A stretch of 64,000 bases of DNA from Scedosporium boydii (Eukaryota; Ascomycota; Sordariomycetes; Microascales; Microascaceae): NCBI GenBank assembly GCA_002221725.1, contig NJFT01000142.1:1-64000 (forward strand), written 5' to 3'. The notes below the pieces were generated by a model. It had not been told where the DNA came from and ran no database searches. It worked only from the letters and a program-made list of their open reading frames with translations. Shown here one piece after another: positions 49,528-62,411 of this stretch; position 1 is the stretch's first letter, and each line of letters opens with the position of its first letter. The position numbers were made by a program, and so were the translations under genes.

Positions 49528-50654
49528 CTAGTAATAAATCTGGTCGGGGTCTTCGCTGGGAGGTAGAGGCGCCAGTGAAAAGTTCGCTGCGAACGGCGGG
49601 CTCTCCGGCCAGGGAGTCGATGCTGCAAACTGGTCCGTAACGAAATGACCTGGAACACTTGGGTGTTAGTAAATGGATTATTTCCGCGTTTGGAACAGAA
49701 ATGACTACGTGCTCTTGTCATTTCCCACCTTGCTGAGGAGGGGGAGGGTATTGCGATTGTTGGGATTGTTGGGCTGGGATACCTGAGGAGCCGTAGAATA
49801 ACTGCGGGTCTGTCTCGTAGTATGGACCATCCTCTCCCGCACTGCTTCCTCCGAAACTGCCATGGCCGTGGTGCTGCTGGTAGGACGGTGTTGCCGCGGG
49901 GTACGGCGCGTGTTCCATAAATGGACTCGTCTGGTATCGTCCGTCTTCGCGGAGGTAATCGCCTCTGCCGCTGCTTCGTCTGCTCTCGGCCTCATGTCCC
50001 CTGGAAACTACATGTCGCATCGAGAAGGTCCCCCATGGAAGGCCTGATACCTCCTGGTCTGAAGCTACATCGCTTGGCGCCGGTATCTGATAGCAGCTTC
50101 CGGCATGCTGCTGGTTCCTGGCTTCTCGCTCGGCCCTCTCCTTGTTTTCCCTGGCCTTTTCGCCTACATTCGAGACAGGTGTGTTAGCCATTTCCTCTTC
50201 GCGTCTCAAAGTGGCGTGGAAAGGGCATTTGGCACTTACGGAACTTCCTTTGCGCAAGCTTGTTTTGGATCCTGCGTCTCTCTTCTGGCTCAGTAACCTC
50301 AGTCCAATCATCGGTCGTAGACTTGGACTTGGACTTCGATTTCGAAGAAGAGGACGAGCTCGACTTCTTCGAGCTGGACTCGGCGTCTTTCTTGGAGGAG
50401 ACCTTGGGTGCCATTATCTTCCTTGCCGCAGGTTCTGAACTAGTTATGTCTGCTTCGGAGGCGCTACGCTTCCGACTCAACGCCTTAGGAACCTGAAGAG
50501 TAGAAGAGATAGTAGGAGACTGCGCGGCAATGGTTTGGGTCGCGGCTTTGGAATGAAAATCCTCTGGTTCTGGCTGGAGAGGAGATGCGCTGCGGACAAT
50601 GATCGAGGGTAATGTGTTTTGGCTATGCGAATCCGATGGCGCGCTGCTGGACAT
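49528..50654 (-). CDS. bZIP-like basic-region protein lacking a leucine zipper
   Basis: Three minus-strand exons (50240-50654, 49729-50163, 49528-49649) give 323 residues. The N-terminal 115 residues are Ser/Pro/Lys-rich, with nuclear-localisation-like RKR and KSKSKSKS. The basic region EERRRIQNKLAQRKFREKAR starts at about 124 and is built across the first intron. It has the bZIP DNA-contact pattern N131-x7-R139 (NKLAQRKFR). The next heptads read ENKERAERE without leucine at the expected spacing, so no normal zipper follows. The rest is Gln/Pro/Gly/Tyr-rich and ends PLPPSEDPDQIYY. The last intron was found from GTGGGA, ACTAAC and TTCCAG, and it replaces a premature end. The family is known as fungal bZIP-type proteins; the specific orthologue is not recognised. 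The protein is probably nuclear and may need a partner or another dimer surface. Confidence 0.85.
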
Positions 50655-53600
50655 GTACGGCTGGAAGTCGGTTTATGGAAGGCGTTGGGACGGACAATGC
50701 CCCTTCATAGCCAAGGTTGGAGTGGCAATGGTGTTTGGCGATCGTTCGACCTGGTGATTGGCATCCAATGGTAGCTTGTGGGGTATCAAGAGAAGAGAGT
50801 GGAGAAGGCGCAAAGTGTTGGTGAAGACGCACCAAAGTCGGAAAATGGTGAGCGTGAGGGATGGGTAATGTATTATAAGAGTGTAGATGGGTATGAGGCT
50901 TGAGCTTGTCGATGTCAAAAGAGGGTGAGTGGAACACACGAGATGTTAGTTCGAGATCATGGAGGGACGACGAAGCTACTGATCTATATATACTCGACAA
51001 GGTTATGCCTGGCAGGGTTGAACGATCTACCTGTCGTCCGAGGTTGGGGCTAGTAGTAGTGGGGTGTGATTTTGTGAATAAAAGTAGAAACAATGACGGG
51101 AGGAAGGCCCCGTGTGTTAAGCTGCTCGCCTTGGGCTATAGGGCAGACTAGACAAGGCAGCCGTGAGAGGCTTCTTTCATCAAAACGATCAAAACGAGCC
51201 ACACGACTGCCGACGGCGGGCCACAGTGACTGGCACAGGATAGCACATGCTTGTCTAAATCGAGGGTTGAATGGGGGTGAGAGAAAGAGAAAAGCTCTCG
51301 AGGCTTGGCCTCCGCGGCAGGGGCGTCTGGGAAGTGGACCCGCGGGGTCATGATGTAGTGTAAGTCTTGTAAGTGAGCGAGAAGGGAAAGGCGTCGGTCG
51401 AGTCATGGCAAGATGCTATTAGTGTAGTGTCCAGAATAGCCTAGACGGCAGACGGGATGGAATGGAGCAAGACTAGGGTAGCAAAAAGGTGAGATGCTAA
51501 TACTGCAAACTGGGTCGACCAGTGACAGGCAGGATGTGACTGTCTGTAGGGCAATGGGGAAGAGGTACCCTCGGAGTACAGTACCTACGGGAGTCCCACG
51601 TCCGGACGGGATAAGGGAATGGATATTTTGAGACGAGATAGTTACACTACGGGAAGGGGGCGTTCCTTTCAGGCATAGTTTACTGCACTAGAAGACTAGA
51701 AGAGGGGCGAGTACCTGGCAAGTGCACTGGATAGAAACAGAAAGGGTAGGGGTATGTTGTTATGAGGGGGTGGGCGGATCAAGAGAGAAAGGGTGTGTCG
51801 AGAGAAGGAAAGGAAACCCCAATGGCACGACTCCGTTCTCCATACCCTCATACGCCTGTGGCCTGGTATTATTGTGAACAGTAGTAATGGGAAAGGGGCT
51901 GAAGGAGTGGTGGTGTTTGAGAAGTATTGGCTGGCTGCAAGAAATAGCACGCTTGCCTGGTAAGGTCAATGATGGACCCTCTCTCTCTCATGATGGCGTC
52001 CCAGGTTCATGGACAACCTTGTTTTTTTTGGGGGGGGGGATGGTCATAGATGGGGATAGACGTGCATACTTCGTAGTGGAGGGGGTGGGATTGGGGGTGC
52101 CCACATCTCAAAAATGGTCTGGCACGGGAGTGGGCCAATCCCGCCTTCCTTCATGTTCTCCACGAGCCCAGGCAAGCAGTTCCCCGATTGTAAGGGTAAG
52201 CCAAGGCTTTGGATGGAAATAGTAACTTTGCGGAGAGCCTAGGGTAATCATCTGCTCCCGAAGCTCAGGGGTGGCCAAATATCTCTCCGTTGAAAGATGC
52301 GATGGATGTGGGATGGGGAGAGACGTGAGCTAGATCCGAGATAATACGGGCAGAAAATGAGACTAACACGCTAACACTCCACCATGTTAAATGGGGCCTG
52401 GTTGATGTGCTAGTCAGGGAATCAAGGATAAGAACAGACAAGGGACAAGGGACTGTTGTTAAAAATATCAACAGCTCACTTACATGCGGAATTGAAGAAG
52501 ACCCAGGTCAGCTAAGGTCCCTGGAGTAGGATGTGGATTTACTGGAAATTACCATTCACGCGCTTTGCTCGCAGGGAGGCCAGGATGTCGAATCAAGGGC
52601 GTGGTTCACTCTCCAGCTCTTGTTTCACTCTTGGGAATGTGGCATGAAGGTGGGAGTCCGTGGGAATCGATACATGTAAAACTACTTGCGCATTCTTGTT
52701 TCGATTGAGAAATTCAATGTTGCTTCCCCCAGGGGTACATTACATCCTCAACCTCAGTGAACCTGGGTGGGAGACAGGAATCGTCCAAGTGTGGAGATTA
52801 TGCAAGACGGCGAGATCCGATGAGCCTCGAGATAAATATAAACTTGATAATAATATATCGACATCATTACTGGAGGAGCGTTTAACTCGGTGGCCGAGTT
52901 GGCACTGGCACTGGGATCATTGATGTATTCAATTGATGTCATTGAAAATCTTCATTTTCGATTGTTCCCTGCCGGCAAATCCATCACCATCTTAGCAAAA
53001 AATCGGTCTTCCAAAAGTCTTCGTCAACAGCCGGAACACGAGGCACATGTGTCGTCAGTTCCAGTTCTAGGTCCATGAACAAGCAAGATGCATCAATGAA
53101 TGCCAAGGTATTTGCGATTACAATATGAGCGGATGTCCTCGCGCGAAATTCACGGCTGGTACAAGTCGAGGGTCAGAGGTCCTCTACAAGTAAATTTCGG
53201 AACCCGCATAAGATCTGGATTCAATGACAATAGCGTACATATGCAAGAAGGGATACCAAAACCACTGTTGTTGCAATACTTCGTACTGAAATTATGCTGG
53301 GAAAATGTCTCGCCACTTGGCATTTGCCATGCCAAGACCTACGACATAGGGTCACAGCGGGGGTGGGCTGCAGCAGACTGCACCGTTGGATCATTGGGAG
53401 TACAGAACCAGCACGCGAGGTGATATTAAGAGTGACATGGGTTTTTTCTTTCTTTTTTTTCTCCCTTTTCCTTTTGGGAGGGATTCTGGCATCTGGCAAA
53501 TGTCAATGTTCCCCATGAAGGAAAGTTCCGTCCGTCTGGCTGGCGTGGTCATACTCGGACTGAAAATCAACACCGAAGCGTTTTTGAGGCAAGCCGAGGC

Positions 53601-56600
53601 CAGAAATAAACCATAATCATCTTTTCGCGATGGATATTTAGAGTCGAAGTTTTAACTATATCTGGGAGGATTCTCAGCTCGATAAAGATAGAGAACCAGG
53701 TTTAAGATGATATTTGACGATGCGACCCTACAGGCCAGAGGTGGGTTCAAACTTCAAGCCGCTTGTGGGGTGTGGTTTGCAGAATTCCAGGTCTGAGGAT
53801 GTTGCTCCGGTCATGTTATCCATGGTCAGACCAAGCAAAGATCAGTGTTCAATGTCGAATTTCTTCGAGGTCTAGAAGTACACCATGTACATAAGTTTAC
53901 ATCGGTGTCGTACTGGGGCCCTTGGCCCAAGTTTGAGGAGATCCACTACAGCCCTGGTCATATTACACTTCAGTTGTATACTGCCTTCCCTGACCTTAAT
54001 GGCTGCCATGTAATATTACTTTGCGCTTCGAAGAGGATGTTTGGGCCAAGTTGTTTGGGTCAAAGCTGTTTGGAGTATCATTATGGTTAGTCTTTTATTG
54101 GCATAGTCTTTTCATGTTTCGTACCAATTTTTAGCATCCCAGGTCGCGGGAGTACCGTTGTCATTGCGGTTGCAAGCCGATGAACCAGGTGGCGTCGAGG
54201 GAGCAACCCGTGCTCGATCACTGGTCTTCTTGGCTCAAATCGAGATATCTCCGATTGAGGCCGACCTAGAAGACTTGGAAGTAGGCAGCTGGCAAGGCTG
54301 TGCATGCAAGATGGCTGCACGTCTCCATATGACAGAAGCAAGTGGTCTCTTCACTACTTATCATGGTTGCAACGGAAATAGGCCCAAAAAATCTGTACAG
54401 AACTATACTAGGCACTCGAATAACAACTCTTTGGTCTCGGAAATCCAATGCGGGATGGACACGTCAAAGCAGATGCACATTACCGATTGTTGGCAAGAGT
54501 ATTCCACTTTCGGATCCTGTCCCTGGTATAGTATGGTTGAAGGGGAGAGAAATCTACATGACTGATACCAACGGCACTTCTCCATTGTCGATTTATCTTC
54601 CTTGAAGTTGATGTCCTGATATCGTGGGTGCTAGCTCCGAGTGAACCTATGGGAGAAAACGTGGCGCCGAATCGGCGCAATATTGCACAATGCCTCTCAC
54701 CCTCCAAGTAAACTTAGACGCCACCTCGGAACAATGCTCAACGGGAAATTTGACGGACCGTTCACTGACCGACATCACGTCTTCGGAAGTTGAGTGATAA
54801 CACCGAGCCCGACGGAGCATTTGCAGCTCGGCATGGGATATCGATCGACTTTGATAGCTATTATTATCTCCCAATTACCAGCTGAATCCAACCTGGCATT
54901 TCAAAAGTAGGTATCCGCAGCTCTGGGCTCCCACAGAGTTCTTCTATTCAGCGTGGGATTGAGTTTGTGGTTTCAATGTTCTAATTCGTGTGTGGCTGTG
55001 CAGACCTGCCTGCCGAAGTGATCTACATTTAGACTTTGGTGATCCTCAATCTGGTGTCAGGAAAGCCACCTTCTTTTTTTCCGAAAAGAGATTCATGCCA
55101 CGAGTTCCAAAAATGAACACGCCAAGACAAACCAGTCAGGTCCGACGGGCACGGAGCCGGTTGGAAGTCGATTGTGTCACTTATTTTAGCTCCTTCAGTC
55201 TTCGGTCGTGGATAAGTGAGGGATCTTCGAAAAGTTGGTGATTTCTCATGCCACTAACGACCATTCATGGCAGCCTGCGTGAACTGCGAATATGAAGTAG
55301 TGTACGAAGTAGACCTCGGAATTCCCGAGACTGTCAAATTTGCGAATTCGCTGCTTTGGAGGCCGGGCGTGTGAGACCATGGTAGGATTAGCATCGACGA
55401 TCGATCCTTTTTGATCCTCAAGGCCAAGGATTCGGTATTCATGCTTAAAATTAGGGGGTTCTCGGACCCGAGTTATGCTAAAGAAACATTGTTCTTCAAG
55501 GAAACAAGACCCTCAGTTACCCCAGATTGGATGGGCAAACAGAAACATCATTGCCACAGTGACATTAGACCCTGCGCCATTTCCCGATTTAGAGCCATGC
55601 CACGAGAATGGTCACTTACACTAGCATAATGTAGCGTATACAGCGTACCTGTACTTGGTATGTGTGCCATAACCCCCCTCGCCGGGTGGATTCCGGATCA
55701 CCCAAGGATTCCTTCTCTTTCGAAGTTCGGCCTTGACTAGCCGAACGCGAGATAGGACAGGAAGTCGTGCGATGTGGGTGCGTTCTCGACTCCACTCAGG
55801 CGACTCCTCGAAGAGGACGACTTTCACCTTGGTTACTATTTACATTTACCGAGCACGGTTCTTGGGCGATTTACGTTTTGGTATTAAACTTAGAAGGTGG
55901 AAAGCCTGGTATACTAGTCTTTCTCTGAAACATCGTTTGATTTTTGGTCAAAAATAGATCTGCGAAGTACCAATCTCCAGCACAACTCACTTGCGGCAGA
56001 GAATAAATATTGGAGGCTGCGATGCTTTCAATTTGATGCTTGGGGATACCAAAAGCGCACTCCATCCATCGCCTATTATCTTTTTCTCATTGTTATGCTT
56101 GCACCCTTTGAGGGCTATTTCCGGTATTGTGGTGTGCTGTCGGCAGTTCAGTCGATGGCAAACCTTGATGTGCTGGTTGCTGGTTGTTGTTGATCATCAG
56201 CGAGATCCGGCCGTCGACTTGCCGATCAAGATGCAATGCTTCAACTATCCACTAAATCACATCCAATGGTGAATGAGCTGAACAGTTTAATGTTGAGAGG
56301 TGAGAGGCGTCCTCGGTGTAACCTGGTATCAAAAGCAAAGTGGCTTCAGCCGTCCTTTGAGGCCCGATTTCTACACTATGAAGTAATCCACTTGGCGAGA
56401 GAGTGATATCGTGATTTGGCGATACTTGAGACATTGGAGAGCTCGGTCGAATTACTCATCTGACCGACAATTTCCCAATGGCACGCCCAATTCCCTCTCT
56501 TTTGAAGTTTAGTGTTTCCTCTGCCAGGCTTCGACGTTACCACACTGCCAGGTGCAAGTGGTACGTACCGCGCGAAACCCCTCGAATTAAGCAACGGATG

Positions 56601-59600
56601 AGCACGTCGATCAGCCCAATTCCCAAAGCAATTGCTGTTAAAAATAGATTTCGTCCCATCCATGCCCCCGGCTTGGGTTTGGGTCCGAGTCTTGGTGGGT
56701 CGGATTTGGAGTACCAGCATGTACCTTAGTACCGAGGCATGAAGTAGTGTAGCATACAACTATCACTCCCTCATCCTTGCGTGCCACATTTCACGTTGGA
56801 GTTGATGCTCCGACTTTTCTTGACACTTTGATCTGTGGAAAATTATCAAGCAAGACCCTGCTTCGGGTTGCACGTATAATTTCCGGGACAAACTTGGTCT
56901 TCACTCTCTTTGGAGAACTAATTGACGATTCGAGCCCCGTTCTGGGTTTTGAACTGCGCCGGTTCCACATCCTAGACGATGCGACAAAGTTATTTCTTCC
57001 TCTGTCTTTTTCGACTTCTTTTTATGGCTGTGGGGATTTCCTCAACGAGATCATAGCCTTGTCACCTTGAAATTACAAGCTACCACTGAGGTAAGTCTCC
57101 TTCCGTTTCTCGTTATCGTCCGCCGCCTGACCATGACCGATGCGGCCAGACCCCGAACAGCGAGTACTATGTAGCATTATGGTCATAAGAGACGCTCGTG
57201 TACTTCGTAAGGCACGACACTTGTCGTGCTATCCAATTTCTTGTGAAGTAGCCTCTAAAAGTGAGCGGGAAGGAGCGGGTCCCCCTGTCCATCTAATTAA
57301 TCTACGTGAGTGCTTCAAAGCTCAACCCTGAGCTCAGGGCATAACAAGAGCCGGAAACATCGAGATAACTATTCCTCCGTTCAAGGACGTTGCTGGTCGG
57401 CTTCTACTGGTCGGCACGAAATGGCTTCGGGCTTCAGGGTCTGTGGCGTCTGGACGAGCTAAATTAGCATGGGCCTTGCGCTTCAAAAGGACCTTCCCTC
57501 CACGTCACAGACATGTGGAAAACGACGAATAATAGCGAGGCTCGAACCTTAGATTAGCAGGCTTCTAGAGACTGAGATTAAGGTGTAAGCTGGCTAGCCA
57601 TTCTGGTTTGAGTGTGCCAGCATGGGTCTGCCTGAGGACTGCACTAGTGTGGTTCCTACCAGCATTGTGTATAGTAGGACAACAGGGAAGCACAGTTGGC
57701 GTGATACGCAAGGTACTCAAAGGTACACATTCACGAAATGTGTACTTCGTACTAGACAAGGCATCTGCCGTATTAATCGTATTTCCTGCTTTGGAAATCT
57801 CAATGCTCCCAGTCTTCATCGTCATGGCAAAATCGTGATGTACCCGACCAGCCGTTGCACTCCGAGGCTGGTCCCAAGAAACGCATAAAATGTGGGTCGC
57901 TGACCGCGCTTTACCTTCCGTCTCCGAAGAATGAGGTCGGGGGCAAAAGAGTCGAGTTAACGTGATGCCGATCCTCCCAGGAGGCTTCACAATCCAGCAG
58001 CCCAGATAACTCGAGGCTAGCGCAAACCAAGGCACCCCCATACGAGCTAAACTGGTGCTTGAGTGAAGATTGGCCGGCGATTTGTACGCTAGATCAAGTC
58101 AAGAAGTGCTACGGAGAGCAGAGGAACTTTTGGCATTCTGCCTACCGGGTTTCTCGTGCCTCGTCTCCTTGCGTTTACGAGGCCAGGCCCCCAAAAATGA
58201 TGCAGGCTTGCAGCTCTGATGCAAGCCTCGTCTGGGTTTGTGGATGGATGATTCGCCTTGGCCCAGCTGGGCGACAGCATTATCCCCTATGGGTGTCGTA
58301 TTTGTAACCTGTGTGAGCCAAGCAAGCACCTCAATCCCTCACCTTTGCTCCTGTCACGCACGGTGTCGGATATTGTGCTCGCAGCTCTGTGGAGGGGGTG
58401 TGCGCATGTACAAGCAAGTACACTGAGACATTGGATTTCCTCAATCGGTCCCGGAATTGTTAACCCATGGACGTGGAGGCAGGGGCCGATCGGAGCCGAC
58501 AAGTAATCAGACAAATCGATTGTCAAGAAGAGGTCACCTTCGCGTTGTCTGTGCAAAGTAGCCCTTCCATGTGGGATCTGCATGGGGTGCGTGCTGAGGT
58601 AGTTTTTCCACTTTCCCACCCAGTATCCATCGAATCCTCTATCAAACCCCACTGAAGGATTTCCGTTTACATTGGCGTGAGGCAGAGCGATGTTGTATAA
58701 GCGAGGGCCACTGCATTCACCTTCATTGTTCCAGGGTGAGACAGCGATGGTGTTTGGGATCTGCCTACGGGGACCTTCATTTCTAGGTGCTGCTGCGAGT
58801 TTCGATGTCAGCTTCCGAAGCTGAAAGGAGGAGAGTGTTGAATGGGCAAGGAGACCAGAACTGAGATGTTGCTAGTTGATGGGTTGTTTCGGCCACCCGG
58901 CTTTGGTGAATTACTACTTTCCGCGCCGTGTAGCGGCTGGCTTCAGTCCCTCGATCATTCATCGAATTTGTTGCCGTGGTGTTTCTCTCTGATATCAATC
59001 AGTTAGTCTCACCCCAAGCCCAGGCCCCCAGGTGCCGGCCAGGCTGGTCTAGCGAAGCCACCACTCAAAACAGGGCGCTGACATTTCACGATAACATTTC
59101 CGCCGATTTAAATGCGATTTATCAACGACAGCCACAGCCCTACAATAGGGCTGCTGTCGGGGGCTAAATCTTTACCCCATTTTACATCTCCAATGGATCA
59201 ATGGTAATCGATCAATATCAGATCAAATCTTGCTATTAATCCTAGCTCCCTAGAGTACTGAACCAGTAGGGAAGGTTCCCGCGACCTACCAAGACCTTCT
59301 AGCCGCTGAAGCTGGCGAACCCAGGGCTTAGGCGCATCCTTGTGGGACGACATTGGGACGCTCTCCATCTTCCACGTTGACTAAAAGCTTACACACACGC
59401 CAAAGTTGCATCTTACACCATTATATTCGCCCTTCACCATCAGACTTGGCCCCCTATCCGTCCTTCCGCTGTCATCCCAAGCATCAGATTGGAACTTAGT
59501 TTCCAGTTCAATGGATCGAGCAATTGTTCCGCTGCGGGACGATGAGCCTAAAACAAGCCACTCCCGAGATTTCTTGCGCTTCCCTGATCTCAGCTGACAT

Positions 59601-61023
59601 CTTAGGTTGACTCGACGAGGCTATCGACGTTGAGCTGAAGATAATACTTAAGCGCCCGCTTAGGGCTGTCTGGACGACACCACCATCGATCATGTCGATC
59701 TGATGTGCCTAGCCTAATTTTCGGGCCTCATCAGGCATTGCGCGACCCTCCAGGCTCTCACACTTTAGTGGCGGGCCGCTTCGACTGCAATCTCCACTGT
59801 CCTGCCGCTCTCCGCCTGTGTGCTGTTTAGTCCTGGGCATAATAAACACACGCGACCTGTTCTCTGGTCGGCTGTCATTATCGGGTCGCTGGTAAAAGGG
59901 GTGTCGCATCGTCTGACTCGACTCAAGTGAGCCCAAGGCACCCGAGAAAATACGATATCTTCGGGGTCTCATGCCACCCCTCCTGGCTCCGCGGGGCTCG
60001 CGACGCCTTTCATCTCCTTCGTCAAGGTGTCATCACATCACCAATTCTTTTGCTTTATGCATTGACGACTCTTTTAATAGAACCATGATCATTAAGACTT
60101 CGGCAGTCGGTATCAACGCGCCTGTTGGTCCATTAAACTTGTCTCACGGCGTAAGCAACATCTAACATTCCTCCGAACCGCTTCGTCTCCCGCACCACTG
60201 CCCGGGGTAACTCTGGAAAGGGAAACGTTGAGTGTCCATCACCGTCAGTTTGCCAATTCGAATGAAAAGACTGGGCACATCTACTACCATAGACGCACGC
60301 CCTCTCTCAGCTCCGCCATCGCATTCCATACCATTTTAGACGTTTTTAGGATACTTTTGCGCCTGCAGCCCTACAGGTACGCCCTTACTTCGTTCGGAGT
60401 GGCAGACGCGGTAAGGTGGGATAAGCGTGGCTATCGTTATTTTTGCGACTCATCCGCCACGTTTCGAGGTTGCATGATGTTCTATTTCGCTCCCTAGGCA
60501 GGCCTGGTGTATGAAGGGGTGGAGGCGACTTCTCGTTGCCCTCGCATTCACTTCATCGCCTACCTCGTAGGCATATGCGCAACTGGGTGACATTGATCCA
60601 TCTCTGTGGAGCAGAGCCTGTCCATTCTTAGATGAAGCCCAGTCGGCCCCGCCGTCCGGGCCAGAAACTAGAGATAGTACTAAAAAAGGGGTTCGCCGGT
60701 GCCTGGAGGCTATTCATGGAACCTCAACTTAGGACGAAACCAATCCATTCTAAGATTGGAAATCGAGAGATATTTCTGGCATCATCTATCGTCCAAGAGA
60801 GAAGAGGGGCGGAAAATGGGGGTCTAACATGGAGGGTTTACAGATAACACCTTATCACTCTTGGCTATGAGCTCAGACTCGAAGCCAATAATAATAATAA
60901 TAGTAATTTACACGGGACGTCGAGAGGATCTAAATCGATCGTCGTGGACTATTGTACAGGCAGAACTGGTGATCAAGGCCTCCCGGTGGCTATTCAAAAA
61001 ATACAGCGCATCATGACTTCTCC
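50655..61023. other. Second gene-poor region (about 10.4 kb)
   Basis: No intact gene was recognised on either strand. Frames of 80-158 codons occur, for example minus 57565-58041, minus 56376-56759 and plus 54158-54565, but without domains or matching splice signals. The first part (50655 to about 51100) should be the promoter and leader of the bZIP-like gene. Five copies of TACTTCGTA/TACGAAGTA lie here (52067, 53277, 55303, 57201, 57743). A T8G10 tract lies near 52022-52039 and an AAT microsatellite at 60887-60903. Unrecognised small spliced genes or non-coding RNAs are possible. Confidence 0.45.
60887..60903. repeat. AAT trinucleotide microsatellite
   Basis: Five to six AAT/ATA units in tandem, interrupted at the end by TAG, about 120 bases beyond the stop codon of the mS41 gene on its downstream side. 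Confidence 0.85.
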
Positions 61024-61713
61024 TTAGTGACCTTGCTGCGCCTCTCGAGCGGCCTTGCGCTCGGCCACACGCCTCTTGAAGCGGACCTCTGCCTTCCTCC
61101 TCTCTCCTCCATCAACCTTCTGTCCGCGGCGGAACTCCCACATGCCCTCGACTATCGTGACTTGAGATAGGCCATTGCCAACAGGTGTCGCATAAGGTCC
61201 CGAAATCTTGTTTGCTCCCCTGACCCTGTAGTCTTCCACCTTGGCCTTCTGCTCCGTCGATACATTTGACAGGCTGCTTCCGGCAGGGACGTTGACGACG
61301 GTCTTCTTATCCGTCTTCAAGTCGTGGTGGACACCGAGGAACGCCTTCCCATCCTCGACATACTTGAAGTCTCCGCCGGGTCCAAACTTGCCCTCACGAT
61401 ACCTCCTAAGCCAGTGGAGGAGATATCTCCGCGTCCGGGCAGGCTCGATGCCAAGTTCCTTGAGCTGTGGTGAGGTGAGGGTGAACAGAGCTTCCCAGGA
61501 CGGGAACTTATCGGAGTACTGGCTGAGACTTCGACCGATTATTCGTAGGAAGGACTCGGGGTTCGGTACGATGGGGATGGGAGGCGGAACCGGTCGAGGA
61601 ACGGACATTTTGGAGCTGTGGAGGCATCGCACTTGCCCTCCGCGGGGGAGAAGCGGCGCATTGGGCCTGAAAAGGCCGAGGGAAGAGAGAATTTGCCTTG
61701 GTCGCATGGTCAT
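61024..61713 (-). CDS. FYV4: Mitochondrial small ribosomal subunit protein mS41 (Fyv4, IGR motif)
   Basis: This single-exon gene of 229 residues encodes a component of the mitochondrial ribosome small subunit. The first 35 residues are basic (MRPRQILSSLGLFRPN..RGGQVRCLHSSK) and look like a mitochondrial presequence. The IGR domain spans about residues 53-113. It contains FLRIIGRSLSQYSDKF with the naming Ile-Gly-Arg, the aromatic-Leu segment SWEALFTLTS, then LKELGIEPARTRRYLLHWL. The C-terminal part is basic and ends RKAAREAQQGH. The start is the first ATG at 61713; a second ATG at 61707 is two codons in. The frame is open farther upstream but has no other ATG. The gene diverges from the SNF2 helicase gene across about 700 bp. 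Confidence 0.9.
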   Translation of the reverse strand: MTMRPRQILSSLGLFRPNAPLLPRGGQVRCLHSSKMSVPRPVPPPIPIVPNPESFLRIIGRSLSQYSDKFPSWEALFTLTSPQLKELGIEPARTRRYLLHWLRRYREGKFGPGGDFKYVEDGKAFLGVHHDLKTDKKTVVNVPAGSSLSNVSTEQKAKVEDYRVRGANKISGPYATPVGNGLSQVTIVEGMWEFRRGQKVDGGERRKAEVRFKRRVAERKAAREAQQGH

Positions 61714-62411
61714 AATGAACTGTGGAGGTCTCAAAGGTTAGCTGTCTTGTTGGGCATAGAATTCAAAACGGAGGTTGAGAGGCTTAGCCTACACCATGAA
61801 TCTATACTTCTTCTGTCGTCTCAATGTTTGAGGAGAGTAACTTGGGGAGCGACAGGAACTGCTCTCTCGGAGATCTGTCTCAGCGACGCCAAAAAAATTT
61901 GACGTGGTTGTTGCACTCAATCGAATCACCTTCAATTGGTGACATAAAATCTTGAAGCTCGAGATCGCGATTTCCCTTCAATTTTTCCATGATTCAGCCA
62001 TTGGCCATTCAGTGGAGTAAAGTGGGACTTGGAGACCGACTGATTCACGTGACCACGCATTTTCGGTCATGGATGACCGATTTGACCGATGGTGGGGGCC
62101 ACGTCCAGTCGCGTCACACAATACACCGTGCAAAGTGGCAAGGCTCGTCAGCCTCTCCTTCCCCTCCAGATGGAATCCTCAACTCAGCAACAACTATTGC
62201 AAATTTATTTCTCGTTCCCTCCGATGATGCCACCTTGAATTTTCCATTCATATTCATCCCACGGAGGCCTCTTCGAGCGGTTGCCAAGCTCGACTGGCAC
62301 CTTATCTTCCATACTCATCGCTCGCCCTCCATCCCTTGCCCCTCGTCCCTCCATCTGCACCCAGCCTTAGCTCAATGACTGGATACAGCAGGCAAACATC
62401 TTGAAGTTACA
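61714..62411. promoter_or_regulatory. Divergent promoter between mS41 and the SNF2 helicase gene
   Basis: The 698 bp between the two start codons must carry both promoters. I see no strong TATA box. GATTCACGTGACC near 62041-62053 includes a CACGTG E-box, a site for bHLH factors such as Cbf1 in yeasts. Function is inferred. Confidence 0.4.

Noticed and set aside
57535..57610. tRNA-like patch with GGCTCGAACC on the plus strand
   Set aside because: The B-box complement is one base short of consensus and no A-box complement or acceptor stem pairs at the right spacing.
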